Source: Prostheceraeus crozeri (Eukaryota; Platyhelminthes; Polycladida; Euryleptidae). From it: a stretch of 64,000 nucleotides of DNA. Below the pieces are notes generated by a model. That model was not told where the DNA came from, ran no database searches, and worked only from the letters and a program-made list of their open reading frames with translations. Position numbers and translations under genes: made by a program. The DNA lies in assembly GCA_907163375.1 (NCBI GenBank), contig CAJQUW010001994.1, positions 47,501 to 111,500 of the forward strand, read 5' to 3'. How positions within the stretch are numbered: position 1 is the first letter of the stretch; each line of letters opens with the position of its first letter. Shown piece after piece: positions 40,835 to 50,359 of the stretch.

Positions 40835-41810
40835 GAGTAGAATATGAATGAATTAGGTATCATTGTCCAATCTCAATGCAGCTGTGCTCCAACTGTTCTC
40901 TGCTGTTCTCTTCTGTTCTTTTTTTCAGAATTCAGTCGGCCCATATCAAGTAATGTATTTTATGAAGGCTGAGAGGGAGTAGAATATGAACGAATTAATG
41001 ATCATTGTCCCATCTGAATGGAGCTGTGCTCCAACTGTTTTCTTCTGTTCTCTTCTGTTCTTTTTTCAGTATTCATCCGATGCATATCGAGTAATATACC
41101 ATATTAAAGCTGAGAAACAGTAGAATATGAACGAATTAATGATCATTGTCCCATAGGAATGGAGCTGTGCTCCAACTGTTCTCTTTTGTTCTCTTCTGTT
41201 CTTTTTTCAGTATTCATTCGATGCATATCGAGTAATATATCATATGAAAGCTGAGAGAGAGTAGAATATATATGAATTAAGTATCATTGTCCTATCTCAA
41301 TGCAGCTGTGGTCCAACTGTTCCTTCTGTTCTCTTCTGTTCTTTTTTCAGTATTTATTCGATGCATATCGAGTAATATATCATATGAAAGCTGAGAAAGA
41401 GCAGAATATGAATTAATTAATGATCATTGTCCTATCTCAATGCACTTGTGCTCCAACTGTTCTCTTCTGTTCTTTTTTCAGTATTCATTCGATGCATATC
41501 GAGTAATATATCATATGAAAGCTGAGAGACAGTAGAATATGAATGAATTAAGTATCATTGTCGCATCTCAATGGAGCTGTGGTCCAACTGTTCTCTTCTG
41601 TTCTCTTCTGTTCTTTTTTCAGTATTCATTCGACGCATATCGAGTAATATATCATATGAAAGCTGAGAGAGAGTAGAATATGAATGAATCAATTACCATT
41701 GTCGCATCTGAATGGAGATGTGGTCCAACTGTTCTCTTCTGTTCTTTTTTCAGTATTCATTCGATGCATATCGAGTAATATATCATATGAAAGCTGAGAG
41801 AGAGTAGAAT

Positions 41811-44800
41811 ATGAATGAATTAAGTATCATTGTCCAATCTCAATGCAGCTGTGCTCCAACTGTTCTCTTTTGCTCTCTTCTGTTCTTTTTTGAGAAGTCA
41901 GTCGATGCTAATCGAGTAATATATCATATGAAAGCTGAGAAAGAGCAGAATATGAACAAATTAATTACCATTGTCCCATAGGAATGGAGCTGTGCTCCAA
42001 CTGTTCTCTTTTGTTCTCTTCTGTTCTTTTTTCAGTATTCATTCGATGCATATCGAGTAATATATCATATGAAAGCTGAGAGAGAGTAAAATACGAATGA
42101 ATCAATTACAATTGTCCCATCTGAATGGAGCTGTGGTCCAACTGTTCTCTTCTGATCTCTTCTGTTCTTTTTTCAGTATTCATCGGATGCATATCGAGTA
42201 ATATATCATATGAAAGCTGAGAAGCATTAGAATATGAACGAATTAATGATCATTGTCCCACAGGAATGGAGCTGTGATCCAACTGTTCTCTTCTGTTCTC
42301 TTCCGTTCTTTTTTCAGAATTCATTCGATGCATATCGAGTAATATATCATATGAAAGCTGAGAGAGAGTAGAATATATATGAATTAAGTATCATTGTCTA
42401 TCTCAATGCAGCTGTGGTCCAACTGTTCTCTTCTGTTCTTTTTTCAGAATTCAGTCGAATTATACGAAGTAATACATCAAATGAAAGCTGAGGAAGAGTA
42501 GGATATGAATGCTTGAATGGTCATGGTCAATCTGAATGCAGCTATGCTCCAACTTTTCTCTTCTGTTCTCATCTGTTCTTTTTTCAGTATTCATTCGATG
42601 CATATCGAGTAATATATCATATGAAAGCTGAGAGAGAGTAGAATATGAATGAATTAAGTATCATTGTCCCATAGGAATGGAGCTGTGCTCAAACTGTTCT
42701 CTTCTGTTCTTTTTTCAGAATTCAGTCGGCCCATATCGAGTAATATATCATATGAAAGCTGAGAGAGAGTAGAATATGAATGAATTAGGTATCATTGTCC
42801 AATCTCAATGCAGCTGTGCTCCAACTGTTCTCTTCTGTTCTTTTTTCAGTATTCATTCGAGGCTAATCGAGTAATATATCATATGAAAGCTGAGAGAGAG
42901 TAGAATATGAATGAATTAAGTATCATTGTCGCATCTCAATGGAGCTGTGGTCCAACTGTTCTCTTCTGTTCTCTTCTGTTCTTTTTTCAGTATTCATTCG
43001 ATGCATATCGAGTAATATATCATATGAAAGCTGAGAGACAGTAGAATATGAATGAATCAATTACCATTGTCGCATCTTAATGGAGCTGTGATCCAACTGT
43101 TCTCTTCTGTTCTCTTCTGTTCTTTTTTCAGTATTCATTCGATGCATATCGAGTAATATATCATATGAAAGCTGAGAAAGAGCAGAATATGAATGAAATA
43201 AGGATCATTGTCCTATCTGAATGCAGCTGTGCTCCAACTGTTGTCTTCTGTTCTTTTTTTGAGAATTCAGTCGGCCCATATCGAGTAACATATCATATGA
43301 AAGCTGAGAGAGAGTAAAATATGAATGAATTAAGTATCATTGTCCCATAGGAATGGAGCTGTGCTCAAACTGTTCTCTTTTGTTCTCTTCTGTTCTTTTT
43401 TGAGAATTCAGTCGAGGCTAATCGAGTAATATATCATATGAAAGCTGAGAGAGAGTAGAATATATATGAATTAAGTATCATTGTCTATCTCAATGCAGCT
43501 GTGGTCCAACTGTTCTCTTCTGTTCTCTTCTGTTCTCTTCTGTTCTTTTTTCAGAATTCAGTCGAATTATACGAAGTAATACATCAAATGAAAGCTGAGG
43601 AAGAGTAGAATATGAATGCTTGAATGGTCATGGTCTATCTGAATGGAGCTGTGCTCCAACTGTTCTCTTCTGTTCTCATCTGTTCTTTTTTCAGTATTCA
43701 TTCGATGCATATCGAGTAATATATCATATGAAAGCTGAGAGAGAGTAGAATATGAATGAAATAAGGATCATTGTCCTATCTGAATGCAGCTGTGCTCCAA
43801 CTGTTCTCTTCTGTTCTTTTTTTCAGAATTCAGTCGGCCCATATCGAGTAATATACCATATTAAAGCTGAGAGAGAGTAGAATATGAATGAATTAATGAT
43901 CATTGTCCAATCACAATGCAGCTGTGATCCAACTGTTCTCTTTGGTTCAATTCTGTTCTTTTTTCAGTATTCATTCGATGCATATCGAGTAATATATCAT
44001 ATGAAAGCTGAGAAAGAGCAGAATATGAATGAAATAAGGATCATTGTCCTATCTGAATGCAGCTGTGCTCCAACTGTTGTCTTCTGTTCTTTTTTTGAGA
44101 GTTCAGTCGGCCCATATCGAGTAACATATCATATGAAAGCTGAGAGAGAGTAGAATATGAATGAATTAAGTATCATTGTCCAATCTCAATGCAGCTGTGC
44201 TCCAACTGTTCTCTTTTGCTCTCTTCTGTTCTTTTTTGAGAATTCAGTCGAGGCTAATCGAGTAATATACCATATTAAAGCTGAGAGACAGTAGAATATG
44301 AACGAATTAATGATCATTGTCCCATAGGAATGGAGCTGTGCTCCAACTGTTCTCTTTTGTTCTCTTCTGTTCTTTTTTCAGTATTCATTCGATGCATATC
44401 GAGTAATATATCATATGAAAGCTGAGAGAGAGTAGAATACGAATGAATCAATTACAATTGTCCCATCTGAATGGAGCTGTGGTCCAACTGTTCTCTTCTG
44501 ATCTCTTCTGTTCTTTTTTCAGTATTCATCCGATGCATATCGAGTAATATATCATATGAAAGCTGAGAAGCATTAGAATATGAACGAATTAATGATCATT
44601 GTCCCATAGGAATGGAGCTGTGATCCAAATGTTCTCTTCTGTTTTCTTCCGTTCTTTTTTCAGTATTCATTCGATGCATATCGAGTAATATATCATATGA
44701 AAGCTGAGAGAGAGTAGAATATATATGAATTAAGTATCATTGTCTATCTCAATGCAGCTGTGGTCCAACTGTTCTCTTCTGTTCTCTTCTGTTCTTTTTT

Positions 44801-46494
44801 CAGAATTCAGTCGAATTATACGAAGTAATACATCAAATGAAAGCTGAGGAAGAGTAGGATATGAATGCTTGAATGGTCATGGTCAATCTGAATGCAGCTA
44901 TGCTCCAACTTTTCTCTTCTGTTCTCATCTGTTCTTTTTTCAGTATTCATTCGATGCATATCGAGTAATATATCATATCAAAGCTGAGAGAGAGTAGAAT
45001 ATGAATGAAATAAGGATCATTGTCCCATAGGAATGGAGCTGTGCTCCAACTGTTCTCTTCTGTTCTTTTTTTCAGAATTCAGTCGGCCCATATCGAGTAA
45101 TATATCATATGAAAGCTGAGAGAGAGTAGAATATGAATGAATTAGGTATCATTGTCCAATCTCAATGCAGCTGTGCTCCAACTGTTCTCTTCTGTTCTTT
45201 TTTCAGTATTCATTCGAGGCTAATCGAGTAATATATCATATGAAAGCTGAGAGAGAGTAGAATATGAATGAATTAAGTATCATTGTCGCATCTCAATGGA
45301 GCTGTGGTCCAACTGTTCTCTTCTGTTCTCTTCTGTTCTTTTTTCAGTATTCATTCGATGCATATCGAGTAATATATCATATGAAAGCTGAGAGACAGTA
45401 GAATATGAATGAATCAATTACCATTGTCGCATCTTAATGGAGCTGTGATCCAACTGTTCTCTTCTGTTCTCTTCTGTTCTTTTTTCAGTATTCATTCGAT
45501 GCATATCGAGTAATATATCATATGAAAGCTGAGAAAGAGCAGAATATGAATGAAATAAGGATCATTGTCCTATCTGAATGCAGCTGTGCTCCAACTGTTG
45601 TCTTCTGTTCTTTTTTTGAGAATTCAGTCGGCCCATATCGAGTAACATATCATATGAAAGCTGAGAGAGAGTAAAATATGAATGAATTAAGTATCATTGT
45701 CCCATAGGAATGGAGCTGTGCTCAAACTGTTCTCTTTTGTTCTCTTCTGTTCTTTTTTGAGAATTCAGTCGAGGCTAATCGAGTAATATATCATATGAAA
45801 GCTGAGAGAGAGTAGAATATATATGAATTAAGTATCATTGTCTATCTCAATGCAGCTGTGGTCCAACTGTTCTCTTCTGTTCTTTTTTCAGAATTCAGTC
45901 GAATTATACGAAGTAATACATCAAATGAAAGCTGAGGAAGAGTAGAATATGAATGCTTGAATGGTCATGGTCTATCTGAATGCAGCTGTGCTCCAACTGT
46001 TCTCTTCTGTGCTCTTCTGTTCTTTTTTCAGTATTCATTCGATGCATATCGAGTAATATATCAAATGAAAGCTGAGAAAAAGCAGAATATGAATGAAATA
46101 AGGATCATTGTCCTATCTGAATGCAGCTGTGCTCCAACTGTTCTCTTCTGTTCTTTTTTTCAGAATTCAGTCGGCCCATATCGAGTAATATACCATATTA
46201 AAGCTGAGAGAGAGTAGAATATGAATGAATTAATGATCATTGTCCAATCACAATGCAGCTGTGATCCAACTGTTCTCTTCTGTTTTCTTCTGTTCTTTTT
46301 TCAGTATTCATTCGATGCATATCGAGTAATATATCATATGAAAGCTGAGAAAGAGCAGAATATGAATGAAATAAGGATCATTGTCCTATCTGAATGCAGC
46401 TGTGCTCCAACTGTTGTCTTCTGTTCTTTTTTTGAGAGTTCAGTCGGCCCATATCGAGTAACATATCATATGAAAGCTGAGAGAGAGTAGAATA
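41811..46494 (+). repeat. Higher-order repeat of about 2.34 kb, two copies and the start of a third
   Basis: The same monomer order begins at 41811, 44158 and 46495 (offsets 2347 and 2337 bp, about 17 monomers). Each copy carries the unusual TCGAATTATACGAAG monomer followed by GAATGCTTGAATGGTCATGG, and the AAATAAGGATCATTG monomer. The third copy departs from the pattern within about 200 bp. Confidence 0.82.
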
Positions 46495-47644
46495 TGAATG
46501 AATTAAGTATCATTGTCCAATCTCAATGCAGCTGTGCTCCAACTGTTCTCTTTTGCTCTCTTCTGTTCTTTTTTGAGAATTCAGTCGAGGCTAATCGAGT
46601 AATATACCATATTAAAGCTGAGAGACAGTAGAATATGAATTAATTAATGATCATTGTCCCATAGGAATGGAGCTGTGCTCCAACTGTTCTCTTTTGTTCT
46701 CTTCTGTTCATTTTTCATAATTCAGTCTATGCATATCGAGTAATATATCATATTAAAGCTTAGAGACAGTAGAATATGAACGAATTAATGATCATTGTCC
46801 CATCTGAATGGAGCGGTGCTCCAACTGTTCTCTTCTGTTCTTTTTTCATAATTCATTCTATGCATATCGAGTAATATATCATATGAAAGCTGAGAGAGAG
46901 TAGAATATGAATGAATCAATTACCATTGTCGCATCTGAATGGAGCTGTGGTCCAACTGTTCTCTTCTGTTCTTTTTTCAGTATTCATTCGATGCATATCG
47001 AGTAATATATCATATGAAAGCTGAGAGACAGTAGAATATGAACGAATTAATGATCATTGTCCCATAGGAATGGAGCTGTGCTCCAACTGTTCTCTTTTGT
47101 TCTCTTCTGTTCTTTTTTCATAATTCAGTCTATGCATATCGAGTAATATATCATATGAAAGCTGAGAGAGAGTAGAATATGAATGAATCAATTACCATTG
47201 TCGCATCTGAATGGAGCTGTGGTCCAACTGTTCTCTTCTGTTCTTTTTTCAGTATTCATTCGATGCATATCGAGTAATATATCATATGAAAGCTGAGAGA
47301 GAGTAGAATATGATTGAATTAATGATCATTTTCCCATCTGAATGGAGCTGTGCTCCAACTGTTCTCTTTTGTTCTCTTCTGTTCTTTTTTCAGTATTCAT
47401 TCGATGCATATCGAGTAATATATCATATGAAAGCTGAGAGAGAGTAGAATATGAATGAATTAAGTATCATTGTCTATCTCAATGCAGCTGTGCTCCAACT
47501 GTTCTCTTCTGTTCTTTTTTCAGAATTCAGTCGAAGTATACGAAGTAATATATCATATGAAAGCTGAGGAAGAGTAGAATATGAATGCTTGAGTGGTCAT
47601 GGTCTATCTGAATGCAGCTGTGCTCCAACTGTTCTCTTCTGTTC

Positions 47645-48371
47645 CACTGGACTAGAACTGCACTCATATTTGGCAATGATCATGGACGTATTCATGTTCT
47701 ATTACCTATCTGCTTTCATATGGTATATCACACGATATGTATCGATAGACTACTCAAAAGAGAACAGAAGAGAACAAAAGGGAACCGGTGGAGTAGAACT
47801 GCATTCACTTGGGACAATGATCATTGACGTATTCAGATTCTACTACTCCTCACCTTTCACATGATATATTGCACGATGTGCATATATAAACTATTCAGAA
47901 AAAGAACAGAAGAGAACAGAAGATGACAAAAGGGAATCATTCTAGAATATGGACATTCACATGGGACAATGATCATTGACGTATTCAGATTCTACTACTC
48001 TTCAGCTTTCATATGATATATCGCACGATATCTATCGATAGACTATTCAAAAGGGAACAGAAGAGAACAGAGGAGAACAAAAGAGAACATGTGGATTACA
48101 CCTACTTTCACATGGGACAATGATCACTCACGAATTCATTTTCTACTACTTGTCAGCCTTGTTATGACATATCGCACGATATGTATCAATAGACTATTCA
48201 AAAGGGAACAGAAGAGAACAAAAGAGAATCATTCTAGAATAAGGACATTCACATGGGACAATATTGATTGACATATTCAGATTCTACTACTACTCAGCTT
48301 TGATATGATATATCGCATCATATGTATCGATAGACTACTCAAAAAAGAACAGAGGAGAACACATTATAACA
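47645..48371 (-). repeat. Inverted, diverged satellite monomers (about five)
   Basis: The satellite reverses orientation here. The + strand now reads AACAGAAGAGAACAAAAG, GGGACAATGATCATTGACG, CAGCTTTCATATGATATATC, the reverse complement of the monomer. Divergence is far higher than in the main array, so these are old edge copies. The switch falls inside the CTGTTC block of the last forward monomer. Confidence 0.88.
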
Positions 48372-48960
48372 GTTAATCAATCATGAGGTTGCAATTGAAA
48401 TTAGAGAACATAATTCAATTATGAAAATATTCGCACCATGTTCGTTGTGACATAAGCTTTCAAATGATATATTACTTGATAAGTATATCTTCAAATCTCC
48501 AAAGAGAACAAAAGAGAACACTGAGACCCGATTTAGGATCAACATATCACGCATGAAGGTGTTACTGTTCTTAGGCATGCTTGCAGATACTATGTCAACT
48601 GCACTATGTCCAAAATCTGAGTTATTAGATATCTTTCGATTTCTTTGTTACCTTCATTGATTATAAGATATCTTGTCAGCCTGATATCTACATTCCCAAC
48701 TTTTAACACAGAAATTTTCTAAGGACGGACTTTCTACACATAATATGCTTCATCATAGTTATCCTTAGAATTGCATAAATTCTTTTCCTATGCTGTAATG
48801 TAAAATTTGAATTTGGCAAGAAATCTGAAAAATCACACCAAATTGTCACAAAAATTGACATTTTTCTTCTTCTCAAAATTTCTTGGTTGAATTGCGGTCG
48901 AATTGAAGTAACAGTTTCAATTGGATTAAGTAAGTCAATATTATTTTGCGACAAATAATA
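48372..48960 (+). repeat. Tail family, copy 1 (follows inverted satellite monomers)
   Basis: This ~590-bp segment is clearly related to 54151-54690 and 55466-55890. All three share ATGATATATTAC, CTCAAAAGAGAAC-like words, ACACTGAGAC and ATCTTTCGATTTCTT or close forms, and TTGTCAGCCTGATATCTAC-like sequence. All three directly follow inverted satellite monomers in the same orientation. The first ~170 bp of the tail is itself a very diverged monomer. No coding potential is evident. It is likely part of a dispersed noncoding mobile element of unknown class. Confidence 0.75.
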
Positions 48961-49289
48961 GTTAATTGTAACATAAATAATTTATGACATATGTCATATA
49001 AGTTTTGCATTAACTGAATCAATATTGTTTAGTGAATGTATTACATGCATAGTTACATTAATGCATGCTTTCATGTGCTACCTACTTATTAAATAAAGTT
49101 AATTCTCCATAATTCAGTTTTAACATTATTCATCTTAAATATGTTAAAGTTAATCGAACCTTTTTATTGGAAATTCATGATTTAATGCTCCATTACATTT
49201 TCTATTTACTACAGATAACATGTTGTAATTTTAATGATAATTATTACCTTGTTTCTCTTGCATGTTCTATTCTTTGCATGTACTTATTA

Positions 49290-49380
49290 AACGTAAGGTC
49301 TCCCTGTCCCGGATTACCTATGTGGAGTTCGTACTGTAATAACTATGTTATCCTCCCCCGAAATACCCCAGTTATATCTA
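49290..49380 (+). repeat. ~90-bp dispersed repeat, copy A
   Basis: It shares CCCGGATTACC, GTTCGTACTGTA, ATCCTCCCCC and a CCCCAG/CTCAGGTATA-like end with 49740-49835. It is GC-richer than its surroundings. No identity is assigned. Confidence 0.6.
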
Positions 49381-49575
49381 AAGCAGCTTGATTTATGTAA
49401 GACTGGAATGGATAAATTTTAATAAAAAATGTAATGTTGATTCTCTGTTAAAATAATAAGTCGAATTCAATTTCATGTATTCGATTTTTATATACATTCC
49501 TATTCATAAATTCATGCCGGTCAATTACGTAAATCTAGCTATCGAGATCAAATAATTAATAATTAATAATTATTC

Positions 49576-49711
49576 ATTTATTGGAAAATTACTGACAATT
49601 AATATTATTCATCTAATGTCGTAGACATTTTTTGAAGTATTCAACTGTCATTAATTACTTTTATAATTGAATTTGATGGATCATGTTCATTGCAGTAATT
49701 TTCCAATAAAT
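49576..49711. mobile_element. Short inverted-repeat (MITE-like) element, 136 bp
   Basis: The sequence begins ATTTATTGGAAAATTACTG and ends with its exact reverse complement, a perfect 19-bp terminal inverted repeat. The interior is AT-rich and noncoding. A related fragment (TTGGAAAAATTATTGCAATT) lies near 49983. No clear target-site duplication is seen, so a chance or hairpin origin remains possible. Confidence 0.5.
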
Positions 49712-49739
49712 ATATAATAATACAGCATTGCCCTTTTAA

Positions 49740-49835
49740 ATAAGGTTAGAGGTTCAATTTTCCCGGATTACCCACAACGTGGGGTCCGTACTGTATTATC
49801 TTCATCCTCCCCCCTTACACCTCAGGTATAAGAAG
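49740..49835 (+). repeat. ~90-bp dispersed repeat, copy B, with hairpin
   Basis: This is the partner of 49290-49380. It contains a hairpin in which CGGA and CCCAC pair with GTGGG and TCCG around a short AAC loop. The stem is weaker in copy A. Confidence 0.6.
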
Positions 49836-50178
49836 CTACTTCTTCTACATACAATTGATTTGAATTCATTCTAGTATGTTAAATGACTTCTCATCAATAA
49901 CATGCAGAATGCAATTCTTTTCAATTATCAGAATGCAGCTGCTTCTGAAGATATTTACTAAAAAACACATTTAGTAATGTCTTGGAAAAATTATTGCAAT
50001 TAATATTATTCATTGATTAATATGTTTGTAATCTTTGTAAAAAATTAGACTATTGTATTCATATGTCTACATTATTTTTAAAATGATTTCAAAATTTTAA
50101 CAGATATGGATAAATGGATTATATTCATTGCCATATTTTTTCAAGGCATTTATCATCAAATTCCATCCACTTCTTCAA

Positions 50179-50206
50179 CTCCCTTCCTCCCCCCTCCCTT
50201 TTTTTC
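50179..50206. other. Homopyrimidine/homopurine run
   Basis: Twenty-eight consecutive pyrimidines lie on the + strand. The complement carries four G-runs within 18 bases, so triplex or G-quadruplex formation is possible. Confidence 0.6.
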
Positions 50207-50359
50207 ATTTACAATCATTTTTTTGGCTATGGGGCCAGTTCAAATTTTTCCTAATTCATTAATTAATAATAAGCATTTATTGAGACTTGAGGTATTCGGT
50301 ACATTAACTACACTTCGAAATCCATACCTCATCATGAACCATATGTAGTCATTCACATT

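Larger units (their letters stand above)
15639..47644 (+). repeat. 32 kb satellite array, 130-141 bp monomer, about 230 copies
   Basis: The monomer runs from GAATGAATTAAGTATCATTG through CAGCTGTGCTCCAACTG, one or two TTCTCTTCTG blocks, TTCTTTTTTCAG, a TATTCATTCGATGCATATCG segment and TATATCATATGAAAGCTGAG to AGAGAGTAGAATAT. Length varies mainly with the number of 10-bp TTCTCTTCTG blocks. Distinct classes exist: the CGATGCATATCGAG class, a TCGAGGCTAATCGAG class with CCATATTAAAG, a TCGGCCCATATCGAG class, and a TCGAATTATACGAAG class near the right end. Classes recur in fixed order, which defines higher-order repeats. All monomers here have the same orientation. Short open frames of 60-90 codons recur with the repeats and are by-products. 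No gene is embedded. A centromeric, pericentromeric or subtelomeric role is possible but unproven. Confidence 0.96.
48961..50359. other. AT-rich intergenic DNA with small dispersed repeats
   Basis: The region is very AT-rich with no coding frame of note. It holds two related ~90-bp GC-richer segments, a 136-bp inverted-repeat element and a polypyrimidine run, each listed separately. Nothing else is recognised. Confidence 0.7.

Noticed and set aside
43884-46490. Cys-rich 86-91 codon + frames (SECSCAPTVLFCS) that look like small secreted peptides
   Set aside because: The Cys motif is the translation of the CTGAATGCAGCTGTGCTCC part of the monomer, and other monomers break the frame.
15639-47644. 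CENP-B-box-like sequence TTCGATGCATATCGAG
   Set aside because: It matches the 5' TTCG and central A, but lacks the CGGG half of the known box, so it is not called.
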